NCBI GenBank assembly: GCA_963585895.1
Contig: CAUZXS010004398.1
Span: 1 to 64,000 of the forward strand
Direction: 5' to 3'
Length of the DNA stretch: 64,000 bases
DNA from: Sepioteuthis lessoniana
Taxonomy: Eukaryota > Mollusca > Cephalopoda > Myopsida > Loliginidae
The position numbers were made by a program, and so were the translations under genes. Below are positions 44,643 to 55,985 of this stretch, piece by piece. The notes beneath the pieces were generated by a model that did no database searches, was not told where the DNA came from, and saw only the letters and a list, made by a program, of their open reading frames with translations. Each line of letters begins with the position of its first letter. Positions within the stretch are counted from its first letter, which is position 1.

Positions 44643-44880
44643 TTTACGTGAAGAGTCCCGTGGTGTTGTGGCAAACGTGTGGGACTGTGACTTCGTTGTA
44701 AACAAGTTCGATTTCCAGTCGCGTTATCACATACATTCATTTTGGTTTTTAAAAAAAGCTATTAAACACATTATACCCAAGCTTTGGGCTAAATAATATC
44801 ACTGCTTATCAATAAGATGGCTTAGGTATTAATTAAATCACCGAAGTTGATCTGCCAATAAAAACCAAACTAAACGAATG
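44643..44880 (+). mobile_element. SINE family A, old copy
   Basis: TGGTGTTGTGGCAAACGTG head, AAGTTCGATTTCCAGTCG B box, TTGGGCTAAATAATATCACT body, and a CCAAACTAAACGA end. Confidence 0.65.
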
Positions 44881-45086
44881 CATATACGACTATTTAAACT
44901 AAAAGGAAAAGGGCAAAAGGATGCATCATTTCTTTTGTTAGAATTGCTCCGATAAAATATTGATATCACTTCATAAATTATGTAGACTACTATTATTAGC
45001 TTTACTATTTCAATTTTGATATTGCTGCTGGTCGTCATCAGATGTCAGAAATGAAGTATTGAAATTACAAAATTAATTAGAGGGTT

Positions 45087-45296
45087 CTCTGTTGTAAGCG
45101 AGTTCGAAATTCACTCACACTATAGCGTTCACTTTTGGCCTAATACCCTTGGGATAGATACGAATCCCATTATCACCCAGCTATGGGGTAATTATTATTA
45201 CCACTATTATTTTACAAGGATAGGTTTGGAATTAACCCCTCCTAAAGATGTGATTATGCCTTTAAAATAACAATCAATAAAACTAAACTATCTTAA
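45087..45296 (+). mobile_element. SINE family A, old copy, head truncated
   Basis: GTAAGCGAGTTCGAAATTCA, CACTTTTGGCCTAATACCC and CAGCTATGGGGTAATTATTA with an AATAAAACTAAAC end. Confidence 0.7.
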
Positions 45297-45427
45297 TTAT
45301 TTAGATTACCACAATAATAAATGGTTCACAAAATTTTGGAAGATGTCAATACTCGACATTCTTGTAACATGGTTTAGATTTTTGAGAGATATTCTATATT
45401 CATTTGCAGGATTAACAAATGTAAAAA

Positions 45428-45587
45428 GTTCACTTTCGAGTAAATACCCTTGGGAAAGGTATGAACCCCCTTATCCTCCTAGCTATGGGTTAAATAGTAC
45501 CACTACTATTCTTCTATGCCAATGGCTTTGGCATTAAATAACCTACAAAGGTTGATATGCCATTAAACAAAGATACCAAACCAAACT
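45428..45587 (+). mobile_element. SINE family A, 5'-truncated with target duplication
   Basis: Starts within the body (GTTCACTTTCGAGTAAATAC) and runs to the tail. An exact 11-bp duplication, AAATGTAAAAA, flanks it at 45417-45427 and 45588-45598, showing that it inserted already truncated, without its pol III promoter. Confidence 0.85.
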
Positions 45588-45910
45588 AAATGTAAAAAAC
45601 AACAAAGATGGTTGGAGCACATATCAAGTTAAATTCTCTGATAACAAGAAAAATGAGAACTGGGGGATAGTTTCCTTTATTGTGGATAAAAAGTTAGAGA
45701 AATTCTGGTCTCAGAATATTCAAGTTATTAAAGGACAAGGGTAGAGGTAGGACTTTCAAGTCTTCTAAATGGAAATAGTTTAACTCTGAAGAATAGCTCT
45801 TATTCGAACATTCAGATTTTCACAGTCTCAAATATTGACCTTGAATAGTGATATAAAATATATTACTACCTCTGTCACATGTTAGGCAAGAGAAAATTTT
45901 TATATGATGT

Positions 45911-45915
<5 letters not shown>

Positions 45916-45972
<57 letters not shown>
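45916..45972. repeat. (TA)n microsatellite
   Basis: About 28 TA units. Further (TA)n-(GT)n stretches lie at 46239-46340 and (TA)n at 46391-46440. Confidence 0.97.
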
Positions 45973-45975
<3 letters not shown>

Positions 45976-46227
45976 CAAACAACTGAAAACCCATTCTGTT
46001 TTCTTTGTAACAGCGTTCTATTATAATACACTAGTTGCAAAAGAGTGATGGAATCTAATTAGTATCGTATAGGTATCTATGTTATTTAGAAAATATCATG
46101 GCTAAAAAATGACGTTCAGATGGAAATTCCTTTATTCTGACGGTATGATCATATTAAGTGTATTCCTCTAAATATATCCAGAATGTATCCTCTTTGCTGA
46201 ACTTAGTTAACATATTAACAAGTACAT

Positions 46228-46298
<71 letters not shown>

Positions 46299-46386
46299 CT
46301 GTGTGTGTGTATGTGTGGGTGTGTGTGTGTCTGAATGTGTGTATAGTATAATATATATAGTACGTATATATATTATAATATCGTAC

Positions 46387-46443
<57 letters not shown>

Positions 46444-46454
46444 ATGCATGTATG

Positions 46455-46605
46455 TATAACTTGTCTTGTCGGCTGGGACTGTAGAATACATCGACTGCAT
46501 CTCTGTAGATGAGTAAGACCCCCCAGCAAGTGTCCTGGATATGGCATTAAACAATCTGATGGTGAGGCTCGAGTCATGCTGGAGTTTAGGGAAATGCGGA
46601 GTACC
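46455..46605 (+). repeat. composite repeat family H, head part left of the gypsy fossil
   Basis: GGCTGGGACTGTAGAATACA, CGACTGCATCTCTGTAGATG, CAATCTGATGGTGAGGC and GGAAATGCGGAGTACC match 25995-26140. The matching module part resumes at about 52150, on the far side of the LTR element. Confidence 0.75.
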
Positions 46606-46800
46606 TCTTTATTGTCTTTTGCAGAATCAAACAGAACTCAGAACAACTGTAAATCTACTAAGCTTTATTGAAGAAAAGAGAATTTTTTACAAAAATAATA
46701 GAACAAGAAGTCAGTGAAATAAAAAATTTGGGCAAGGCAATTCTTGCCTAGGGAATGTGTAGGATACTTCTACATTCTTCTCTCCAAGAAAATTACAGTT
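46605..46800 (-). repeat. LTR of the gypsy fossil (3' side)
   Basis: AAGCTTTATTGAAGAAAAG, AGAACAAGAAGTCAGTGAAA and GGCAATTCTTGCCTAGG correspond to 52008-52095. The antisense of AGCTTTATTG gives an AATAAA signal. Exact ends were not fixed. Confidence 0.65.
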
Positions 46801-46849
46801 CATAATTTTTCATTCACGTTCTTTTAAGAATCTGCTTAAAAAATGGTTA

Positions 46850-47640
46850 CTGCTATTGCCATCTATAACTATATGGGGGTTTTCTTGTTGGTTCAGATCT
46901 CCTGAGCCGTTGAACTTCCGTGACGTCTTCATTAGATATTGTCTCCTCTTCGTTCATGCAGGGGAAAGTATTTGTAGAAGTACACAGAAATGATCAAGTA
47001 GAGTGTAGCACTTCTGGGAGTATCAACTCCCAGCATTTGTTAATTAAGTTTCGTGACCTAACGGATAACTGAACCATCTTACATATAGTGCCATTAAATC
47101 TTTCAACTTGTGCGTTGCCGTTTGTGTGATAGGGCGTAGTTTTACTTGTCACGATCTCTTATTGAACGAGGGAGTCTCTCAATTCTTAAGATATGAAGGA
47201 CGCGCATCTGTCAGAGGGAATGTTGCAGGGTATCCCAGTCAAACTGTACAACCTATCTAAGACCTTTATTATTTCGGTAGTGTGCATGTTTGGACATGGA
47301 AAGATAAATGGAAATCGTGAATAAATGTCAATTACTACTAGTAAATACGTATTGCTTGTAACAGAAGGTATGGACCCCTTTGATGGGAATACTTAGTCTT
47401 TCTATGGGCCTGGTCGCATTGATAAGAGTGCCTTCTGGGGAAATATAGAAACGAGGTTTAACCTCAGCATGGATTTTGCATAAAGAACACACTTTTTTTA
47501 CATCCTCTGTAGAAAAGGGAAGTTTTTTTCTCTAACAAAGTGTAAGAGTCGCATAATTCCTTGGTGGTATGGTCCATTGTGAAGGTCATTGTGAAGATCA
47601 ACAAGGAAAAACTCTGTTAATGCCACAGTAGAAGGGGTAG
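46850..47640 (-). pseudogene. gypsy fossil, integrase region
   Basis: Read on the minus strand, the zinc-binding part is recognisable near 47500-47600 (GIMRLLHFVREKNFPF), followed by the PEGTLINATRP-type linker typical of Ty3/gypsy integrases and a decayed core. Broken. Confidence 0.7.
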
Positions 47641-48175
47641 AAATGCTTATAGGACCAAGAGTGTTAAAAACACTTAAGATCATTGAGAGATTACAACCTA
47701 GGATGATGGCAGCTACGTTTAATGGCAATCCCAGAGCAACAATCATCTCCTGCAACAGCTCTACCAATGTTAGTGAAGAAACTGAACTAGTCGCCATCTA
47801 CGATGAGCTCTCCTCTCTAGTGCATTGCATTCCGAAACACAACCTTCTTGCCGGAGACATGAATGCCCAAATCGGGAAAAACGGAAAGAACAAATACAGC
47901 CTACACAACATGTCAAATAGGAATGGACAACATCTAACAGATTTCATGATAGAAAATAGATTAACATGTCTCAATACAAACTATCAAAAAAGGGAGAGAA
48001 AATTATGGACCTACACATACGCGAACAATATTAAAGCACAGATAGACTACGTCTTTATGAACAAGAAATGGAAAAATAGCGCAATGAATTGCGAGACATA
48101 CTCCTCTTTTGAGGGTGTGTCCTCTGATCTCTTTCGAGGGTGTGTCCTCTGATCACCGAATAGTCACAGCAAAAA
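47637..48175 (+). mobile_element. RTE-type LINE endonuclease fragment inside the gypsy fossil
   Basis: Codes for the apurinic-type endonuclease domain: RMMAATFNGNPRATIISCNS, AGDMNAQIGKN (catalytic GDxN), HLTDFMIENRLTCLNT, WTYTYANNIKAQIDYVF and SSFEGVSSD. Open in one frame from 47643 to about 48110. A 25-bp tandem duplication (48104-48128 and 48129-48153, one mismatch) then shifts the frame just before the SDHRIV motif. The fragment lacks the LINE 3' end, so it is not a simple target-primed insertion. Confidence 0.88.
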
Positions 48176-48229
48176 TACGAGTTCTAACCACTATTCTTAT
48201 ATTTTCGCATTCTTAATTTTGGTGTGTTT

Positions 48230-48815
48230 TTCGTTAGAAAGCCACTGATCTCGAGTTTTCCGGAGGAGGTAGTTTCTTTAACGGGGGTAATCTTTCTGGG
48301 TAAGGCTTAATAATTCCACTGCTGATGTGGTATTCTAAAATATTAATAAACCGAACCAAAATTACGGACTTCGATTTGTTAAGCGTAATATCTACCTTTG
48401 GGATTGACTCTAAGAATTTTTGTACATTTTGGTCATGTTCTGACTGTGTACGTCCTGCAATAATGTCATCTATATAGGGAAAAGCACCACATACATTTTC
48501 TTCCTCGATTATTCTGTTTATGGCTCTCGGGAACGCAGTGGTTCCGTTTTTGACCCCGAACAGAATCCTACAGAACTGAAACAAACGACCATTTGACTCG
48601 AAAGTTGAGTATTTTCTGTCATATACTTTTAGCGGCACCTGGTGGTTGGCGCTTTTGAGTTTGAATGAAGAAAAAAACCTTATATTTAGCAAGGTCTTTG
48701 GTCATTTTATCGATTCTTGGTAGCGGGTAAGCGTCGAATTCAGAATATAGGTTTATGTTTGAGAGTAATCTACGCACATACTTTTTTTTGCAGTTGGTTG
48801 GGTCCTTTACCACTA
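48230..48815 (-). pseudogene. gypsy fossil, reverse transcriptase region
   Basis: The minus strand shows RLFQFCRILFGVKNGTTAFP and the catalytic-box region AFPYIDDIIAG, then QNVQKFLESIPKVDITLNKS, the standard Ty3/gypsy RT order. Broken. Confidence 0.82.
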
Positions 48816-48881
48816 CTAGATGAGCTCGCCAAGGGGAGACGCTTATTCAATTATACATTTGGAAAGCAATTTCTGAATTTC

Positions 48882-49500
48882 TTAATTTATGAAAGATTGA
48901 TCCTCCTCCTTACTAAAGTGCCTCGATTTTAGATCAATAGGTTTATGATTCGGTAATATATTAGGAAATAGGGAAGGCTCTTCCATCTCTGCTACGTTTA
49001 ATGCACAAAATTGATGAATACTATAGTCCATTGTTATTTCGGGTAATGGCCCACCGTATTTAAATGTTATTTTCTGATGCTGGCGTAGAAAATCCCAGCC
49101 GAGTATTACATCGGAACATAAATTCTTATGGACACCAAGACGGGTAGCAACATATGACTGGTCGTTTAGGCAAAGAGGTAAATTTACAACTACGTATCCT
49201 CTCGAGATGGTGTTTAAAGTTTTTTGAGTCAATATAATACTTTTATTTGAGGGGTGAATTTCCAACTTTAATTCTCGTGCTTCTCTCTCGCTGATGTAAC
49301 TTTCAGTGATACAGGAATGAAGTAGAACACTCAGTTGAATTTTTAAAATTATTTCAGATGTTGCGGAAGGGTGAATTTCCCGTGGTACATAAGCGCACAT
49401 GGTTAGTACATGAGGATCCATCATAGTTGCCAACAAGGGTTTAGACCGACATGCGCGAGCATAATGTCCTTTCTTTGAGTTTTTACAAGAAACCACACGA
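48882..49500 (-). pseudogene. gypsy fossil, zinc knuckle and protease region
   Basis: The minus strand begins with a zinc-knuckle-like CKNSKKGHYARACRSKP, followed by a retroviral-type aspartic protease region ending near DVILGWDFLRQHQ, typical of the gag-pol boundary. Fossil. Confidence 0.72.
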
Positions 49501-51935
49501 GCGGGATAGCGATCCCGTGAATGATAAGGGGGCCTACAAAGGAAGCATTACGTTGAGCTTTGTAAGCCACGACCATAGCTGTTCCTCAAGTTTGACTGAG
49601 GGTTCATAAGCTACTTTTGGAGGCTCCGGTTTGACTAATGTTGTCAGATAGGCTTACAGAGTAGTATACAACTTGTTATTTTATTGTGCTAAATCCAGAG
49701 CAGATGCTTGCGTGTAGGCTGTTTGTAAGTCAAAGGTTTTATTTTCTAATAACCGGTGTCTTATTGAATGTGAGCTCAAACCGGAGATGAAGGCATTGCG
49801 CATAGCTTCCTTACCGCATTTCTCATCTGTATGGTCTCTGAAATTTCAGTTTTTCTAAATGGGGACCCGCCCCGAACTATATGATAAAACTTTTTTAAGG
49901 GAGAGGGGCTCCATTTCCGCTAACCTTAAGTCAGCTTGACTGGCTTTCTCTATGAGACTCCATACACCTTTTGTGCGGCTTCTAGCCGAGCAAACAAAGG
50001 TGGTCACCATGGTGATCACTCCTGAATACGTATGGATTTGAAATGTCTTTGCCTTTTATCTGTTTGAAATTGAGGAGTGGCTTGAGTGCTCTGCGGGCCT
50101 GAAAGTCTTCTGGAAGTTCTTCAACTTCTGCAGAGCACAAAGCCACTCCAAAAAGTTCTTGACTCTGCTCTTTAGAAAACGCCGACCATGCTCTTCGTCG
50201 GGCTTTAGAGGACTGGGGACGTGGGCTTTCCAGTTGGTTGTTGTTGTCTGGGAGTCTTTAGAGGAATCCGGATCTGAAGAACAGCCAGGGAGAGGAGAGA
50301 AAGAGGAGAGTTGTAGAGAAGAGGATTTTATGCTAAGGGGATTGTCGGATGGTTTGAAGAGGAGTTTGTTGGATTGTTGGTGGGGGATGTTCGAACGGAA
50401 GTGATGATAGGGGTGCCGGCCTTAGAGATTGTGTAGGGTCCTGCGGTTATGTGACTTCAGCCGCTGGCCGTTGATATTCAGTGGGAATGTCGTGTTGTGT
50501 ACACTATTTCGGTTTGTGGAGGTCTCCATCTCCTCAGGCTGTTCAGTATTTTTCTTTTGTTTTTTAAAATCTTTTTGAAGGTGATGACGGAGGTTGAGTT
50601 GGTGATTCAATTGGTGCTGATTCGGTTGTTGTTGTTGTTACTGATGCTTTTTTTGTTGTTGTTGTTGTATCTTTTGTTATTACTTCTATTGTTGGTGTTT
50701 ATGCTGCTTTTATTGTTGTTGTTTTTGTTGTTGCTTTTGTGGTTATGCCTGTTATTGGTTCTACTGTTCTTTTTCTTTTCCAAGTTACTAGGGTCAACCC
50801 TTCTTCTGGTTTTTGCGTGGTCCACAGGTTCCGGGGTAGGAAAAGTGGTTGGGCTGATGGTCTTTTCCTGGTTGCTGCTGTTGTTGCTGTTGATGTTGCT
50901 GATGGTTTGGTTGTTGTTTACTGACTTTTGTGGACAGTTTCTGGCAAAATAATCCAGCTGTTTACTGGATCAGCAGAGTGGCCTCATGCCCATCATGACC
51001 ACCATTATCTGCTGGTCCTGATAGGTTAATATGTGAGAAATGGCCTGAAATCCCTCCATATTGTGGCAGATATCCAGGACGAAGTCACCGTGAGCCGTCC
51101 CGTTTGCCGAGCGCAACATTGTTACTTCCCTTACGATAATGTAGGTACTCATGTAGGCCGCCGTGACACCTCCTTTTAGTTGCACAGGGACGCTTCACAC
51201 AGTGACTCGAATCCACCTGGTGCCTTTATATTCTGGCTGAAGCTGGAAGTTCTTCGTCGTGATGTTCCTCCTTGCCAGCTTGTTGGCCAGCTCCTCCGAG
51301 AGCAGCGGGACATTCCAAGTCGTGTAACTTTGCCGGCAGAAGTACGGCATGGGATGCCTACGGATTTCAAAATCTCCCCGATTATTTCCACTAGTCTCTT
51401 GTTCCTCAACTCCATGATTATGTAGTACAGAGTCTTTGGTTCGGTTTCTGCAACCAATTCCGGAATGGGAAGTATCTCCGAACCTTTAATGTGAGGAGCA
51501 TACTTATCGATTCTGTCCTTTTCATACTATTCTGAGCTTTTTTTTTATTGCCCAGGAGACTGGTGTTGCTGGTGCTGCTGGTGCGTTTTGTTCCGGTGGG
51601 ATGTCCGGGAGCGAGGATTCCTGAGATGTTTGGGAAGACGGTAGTTATAGCCGTTCAGGTGTTAGCGTTGATGGTCTGTTACCGGCTCTTCTGGTTTCTT
51701 TTGGAGGGCTTTCAGGTCCTTCTTAGAGAGGTCCTAAGTTTGATAATGATGTCTTCCTCCATAGTTGCTATAGACAACTAGGAGAAGCAATGATGGCTGG
51801 ATGAAAGGAGCTGTGTTGCTGTTGATGAAGGATTTTCCCAATGAAAGAAAGAAAATGAACTGAGATGATTCGAAGGGATTGAAAAAAAATGGGGCAGGTT
51901 AGCGACCGGATCACTTACACGCAGTAATCGAACTT
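49500..51935 (-). pseudogene. gypsy fossil, gag-like region
   Basis: Between the upstream LTR and the zinc knuckle. Includes an Asn-rich low-complexity stretch at about 50600-50760 (TTG repeats on the plus strand) and a stretch with LYYIIMELRNKRLVEIIGEI at about 51340-51430 that I do not recognise. Fossil; assignment is by position. Confidence 0.5.
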
Positions 51936-51939
51936 GCTA

Positions 51940-52135
51940 ATTCAGATAGTCGCTATGAGTAAACAGTTTTTTGCGTAAAAGCGTGAAAATATACGAAGCT
52001 TTATTCAACAAAACAGAATATAGCCACAACAATATTAGAACAAGAAGTTAATTAAACCAAAATAAGAAATTGGGCTAGTCTATTCTTGCGTAGGATACTA
52101 CCTCGATCCACATGGCCCGGAGCAGTAGCTCCACA
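51940..52135 (-). repeat. LTR of the gypsy fossil (5' side)
   Basis: GAAGCTTTATTCAACAAAAC, AGAACAAGAAGTTAATTAAA and CTATTCTTGCGTAGGATAC correspond to the LTR at 46605-46800. Ends not fixed. Confidence 0.65.
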
Positions 52136-52149
52136 CTGGGTACGATCTA

Positions 52150-52432
52150 TGGGTGAAATGGAAATAAACTGTGTTTATGTTAAACTGATTTGTTTGAGAT
52201 GGGACTTTTGATATTTAAACTGCGTACTTATGCTAAACTAAATTGTTTGAAATACAATTGTTTTATATGCTAAACTAAATTGTTTGAAATAGAACTGTTT
52301 TTGACATCGAAACTGTGTACTTCTGCTAAACTGAATTGTCTGAAATAGAACTGTTTATATGTATAAAAGTTGATTTGGTATTAATAGACTACAATGGTTG
52401 ATATGCCTTAAAACCAAACCAAACCAAACCAA
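52150..52432 (+). repeat. composite repeat family H, modules and tail right of the gypsy fossil
   Basis: About four 56-bp modules (TTATGCTAAACTAAATTG..) then the shared tail (TTGGTATTAATAGACTACAA, GGTTGATATGCC) and a short (AAACC)n end. It completes the head at 46455-46605. Confidence 0.75.
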
Positions 52433-52494
52433 ACTAATACATATATTCCTCCATATATACCCATACGAACCTCCCTGCACAAGTAGAATGTGAC

Positions 52495-52705
52495 GCAAGG
52501 ACAATTTTAAGTGAAGTTTAACTGCTTTGAAGTCCGCGTTTTCCATTGGCCATAGCAAGGCTCTACTATCTACCTTTATCTGGAGTAGGAATGATTGGAT
52601 CAATACCTTTCACAAGAATATTAGCTCTATGCGAAATGCAAACACTCTCATCCAGGATTTGAACTCGAATCACCCTGTCTCTTTTCCGTGACAGTAACCA
52701 TAACT
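52495..52705 (-). mobile_element. SINE family B
   Basis: Minus-strand copy: TAGCTCTATGCGAAATGCAA, GATTTGAACTCGAATC (tRNA-like B box) and a GTCCGCGTTTTCCATTGGCC body. Confidence 0.65.
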
Positions 52706-52761
52706 TGAAGAACAATTCACTCTCTATATAAAAGTTTATATATATTCATATATATATATAT

Positions 52762-53059
52762 ACGCTCCCCTCCCGGGGGTTGAGAAATCTTGCGAAGAAA
52801 GCAACGCTTGCCAGCGGCGAAATGCAAAGCCCCTCTAACGAATTGAGCCATCTATATCGGATATAGCGCAAAATGAAAACAGATGAAAGCTAATACAAAT
52901 GAGTTATAACTACTGAGCTGACGTATGTCACCGAATTGGCTGTGCGATTAGCTGCCAAATCTAACTTAATGTTAGATGGGTTTTGATCACAGCTTGATGT
53001 TCCTTGCGTGTCTAGATACACTAAAGAGTTGTGATAAACGAAATAGTCTGTCTGTCGAT

Positions 53060-53062
<3 letters not shown>
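52762..53062 (+). mobile_element. TA-bounded tRNA-like repeat, family D, opposite strand
   Basis: The reverse of the other copies: GCGTGTCTAGATACACTAAA, GAGTTGTGATAAACGAAATA and GGGTTTTGATCACAGC, with the GGGAGGGGAGC-like edge on the left. It is followed by (TA)n-(GT)n at 53064-53148. Confidence 0.7.

Positions 53063-53063
<1 letters not shown>

Positions 53064-53148
<85 letters not shown>
53064..53148. repeat. (TA)n-(GT)n microsatellite
   Basis: About 31 TA units then 11 GT units. Confidence 0.97.
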
Positions 53149-53149
<1 letters not shown>

Positions 53150-53655
53150 ATTAAACAGGATACAAAGAAAAATGACATCTCTGCAATCTACAAAGGCTTC
53201 ATCAGACGATGACCCCGAGGTCAGGTTTGCTTTTGAAGCTTAATAATTATTAACAATTATCGCAGTTCTTTACAATTCCTCATGTCTTTGTTAGTTTTCA
53301 GTCTCTGCATGGAAATGTCAGATTAAGATGCAGCTTTTTCGCCAAATCTTTTTTTAATAACAATATTTTTTTTTGTGAAATCCTTTAATAATACGCTTCG
53401 TTGCTGGGAAATTGTTAATGTTACGTATTTATAACTTTTTAGTAGCGAAGCGTAAATTCAGTGATATAAGATTCAAATTATGTGAAAAGACGACACATCA
53501 TTACATTAAATTTTAACTTGAAGTTTCTATGAAATTTATGAACCTGAACAATGTACAAGATGTGACACTGGAATCTTTAATTCACTGTTGTGATTAAACA
53601 AATTTCAACTTAATTCAACTTTAAGTGTCTAATTTTTAAACTGGTATATTGTACA

Positions 53656-54309
53656 AAAACTGAATATATGTGTTACAACCAAACGGGCAATATTGCCACA
53701 CTAGACAGAGCCTCTCTGAAACTAGTAGACAAATTCACCTACCTAGGAAGTAGCGTCTCATCAACCGAAAAAGACATCGAAACACGACTGACGAAGGCAT
53801 GGACAGCTATCGATAGGCTCTCGATCATATGGAAGTCGGACCTAACTGATAAAATGAAACCCCGTTTCTTCCAGGCAGCGGTTGTGTCGATACTGCTATA
53901 TGGATGCACCACATGGACGCTAACGAAGCGGCTGGAGAGGAAACTAGACGGAAATTACACAAGAATGTTGAGAGCAGTATTGAACAAGTCCTGGCGACAA
54001 CACCCCACGAGACTCCAACTATACGGACACTTGCCCCCCCCTCACGAAAACTATACAAGTCAGACGAACCAGACACGCGGGACACTGCTGGAGAAGCAAG
54101 GACGAGCTCATAAGCGATGTACTCCTGTGGACCCCCACATATGGATGTGCAAAAGTAGGACGACCAGCACGAACTTACATACAGCAACTATGTGAGGACA
54201 CAGGATGTAACCCTGAAGACCTGCCGGAAGCGATGAATGATAGGGAGAAATGGCGAGAGAGGGTCAGGGATATCCGCGTTGGCGGCGCGACATGATGATG
54301 ATGATGATG
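53656..54309 (+). mobile_element. RTE-type LINE 3' part with target duplication
   Basis: 5'-truncated copy from KTEYMCYNQTGNI to the (TGA)n tail. An exact 10-bp duplication, ATATTGTACA, lies at 53646-53655 and 54310-54319. It is open from 53668 until one missing base in a C-run at about 54036 shifts the frame; the correct frame resumes afterwards to RDIRVGGAT and the stop. Confidence 0.95.
53668..54195 (+). pseudogene. RTE ORF C-terminal part, one frameshift
   Basis: The first 120 or so residues are well preserved (LKLVDKFTYLGSSVSSTEKD, LTDKMKPRFFQAAVVSILLY, TKRLERKLDGNYTRMLRAVL, RLQLYGHLPP). After LPP the frame is wrong because of a one-base loss in the poly-C run; the expected ITKTIQVRRTRHAGHCW is in the neighbouring frame. 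It is the post-YADD and C-terminal region of the LINE, and inactive. Confidence 0.88.
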
Positions 54310-54389
54310 ATATTGTACAGATAAATAACAGATCCTTTTGCAGAAGCCCTGAATCTGGATACTTTTACACAATTTACAAATTCGTTATC

Positions 54390-55535
54390 AGAATTCATCA
54401 TCATCAAGTCACACCATACACGGATCTCCCTGATCCTCTCTCGTCACCTTTCTCTGTCGTTCATCGCATTTGGTAGGTCATCAAGGCTACATCCCGTATC
54501 GACACAGAACTCTTCTATGCAGGTTCTGGCTGGTCGTCTTGCCTTTGCTCTTCCATGTGAGGGGGGTTCACAAGAGTACGTCACTTTTGAATTCGTCCCT
54601 ACTCCAGCAGTGTCCCACATTTCTGATTCGTCTTTGATAGTTTTCGAAATGGGTGGTAAGTGGCTGTACAGTTGCAGCTTTGTGGATTGCTGCCTCCATG
54701 CCTTGTTCAATATTGCTCGCAGCATTCTTGTATAGTTTCTTTCAAGGTTTTTCTCCATGTATTTAGTTAGGTCCATTTAGTGCTCCCATACAGCAGTATC
54801 GACACGCCGCTGCTTGAAAAACACTGCGTTTCATTTTATCAGTCAGGTCTGACTTCCATAAAACCGATAGTCAATCGTTAGCTGTCCATGACTTAGCTAG
54901 TCGCGTGTTAATGTCAGTCTCGGTTGATGAGACACTACTTGCTCGGGAGGTGAACTTGTACACTAGTTTCAGAGAACTACCATTTAGTGAGGAGATGTCG
55001 CCTTTTAGATTGAAGCACATGCATTCCGTGTTGTCTGCGTTGGCATGGAGGCCTATGCATGCTAGCAGCTACTCATTCCAGACTATGTAGTAGGGATTCT
55101 GCATGGGCGGGTGTATTTGCCAGAAGCGCTATGTCATCGGCGTAGTCGGCTTCCTTAATTGTTTGTGCGAGATATCTTCTGCTTCTTTTTTTTGTCAGCT
55201 TAAAATTGTCGTCTTTCATTTTATCAATAGACGATGAAGGTGTGCTTGCAAAAACCTAGTGGCAACAATATTATTTGTTGACATCGCCAAGGCCTTTGAT
55301 TCCATACACAGAGAAAAGATGGAGCAAATACTACTCGCTTACGACCTACCCCATAACACCGTCACAGCCATAAAGATGCTATATAGAAACACGAAAGTAA
55401 AAGTCCGCTCCTCATATGGAGACAGATTACTTCGACATTGTAGCAGATGTGTTGCAAAGAGACACTTTAGCCCAATACCTCTTTATTATTTGTTTAGATT
55501 ACGTGATTAGAAAGTCTATTGACCTTATGGGAATT
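54390..55535 (-). mobile_element. RTE-type LINE with a large twin-priming inversion
   Basis: 54390-55225 is antisense LINE from the 3' tail (ATTCATCATCATC) up to the segment just after motif B. 55226-55535 is the directly upstream LINE segment in the opposite, plus orientation: VATILFVDIAKAFDSIHREK, LLAYDLPHNTVTAIKMLYRN, then DYVIRKSIDLM, which is the residue run that should precede the antisense part. This is the signature of twin priming. Several stops are present. Confidence 0.88.
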
Positions 55536-55536
55536 C

Positions 55537-55985
55537 ATCATCATCATCATCTCGTGCCGCCCGCACGGATATCCCTGACCCTCTCTCGCCACTATTCCCT
55601 ATTGTTCATCGCCTCCGGCAGGTCTTCTGGACTACATCCCGTATCTTCACTTAGCTGCTGCATGTATGTTCGAGGTGGTCGTCCTGCTTTTGCTAGGCCA
55701 TAAGCGGGGGTCCATAGGAGTACATCACTTATAAGTTCGTCTCTGCTCCTCCAGCAGTGTCCTGCGTGCCTAGTTTGTCTAACTTGGATAGTTTTTGTGA
55801 TGGGAGGCAGGTGGCCGTATAGTTGGTGCTTTGTGAGGTGTTGCCACCAGGATTTGTTTAATATTGCTCGCAACATCCTTGTTTAATTGCCATCTAGCTT
55901 CTTTTCAAGCCTTTTTGTTAGAATCCAGGTGGTGTATCCATACAGCAGTATCGACACGACCGCTGCTAGGAAGAAACTGCGTTAT
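55537..55985 (-). mobile_element. RTE-type LINE 3' end
   Basis: Antisense copy from the tail (ATTCATCATCATCATC) to FFLAAVVSILLYGYTTW at 55980. Frame is kept over most of LRAILNKSWWQHLTKHQLYG to PEDLPEAMNNRE (55592-55876). It begins where the preceding inverted copy ends. Confidence 0.92.

Larger units (their letters stand above)
46605..52135 (-). mobile_element. Ty3/gypsy-like LTR retrotransposon fossil
   Basis: A minus-strand element with recognisable parts in order: LTR, gag-like region, zinc knuckle/protease, reverse transcriptase, integrase, LTR. It is clearly broken, with multiple lesions. The LTRs, compared by eye over about 95 bases, are roughly 70-75% identical, so the insertion is old. 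It sits inside a composite repeat of family H and contains an RTE endonuclease fragment at 47637-48175. Confidence 0.82.

Noticed and set aside
50497-50952. Leucine-rich open frame resembling a membrane protein
   Set aside because: It is the antisense of an Asn-rich low-complexity stretch within the LTR element fossil.
53392-53457. Small inverted repeat TACGCTTCGTTGCT / AGTAGCGAAGCGTA
   Set aside because: Arms of about 14 bases with no second copy; not enough to call an element.
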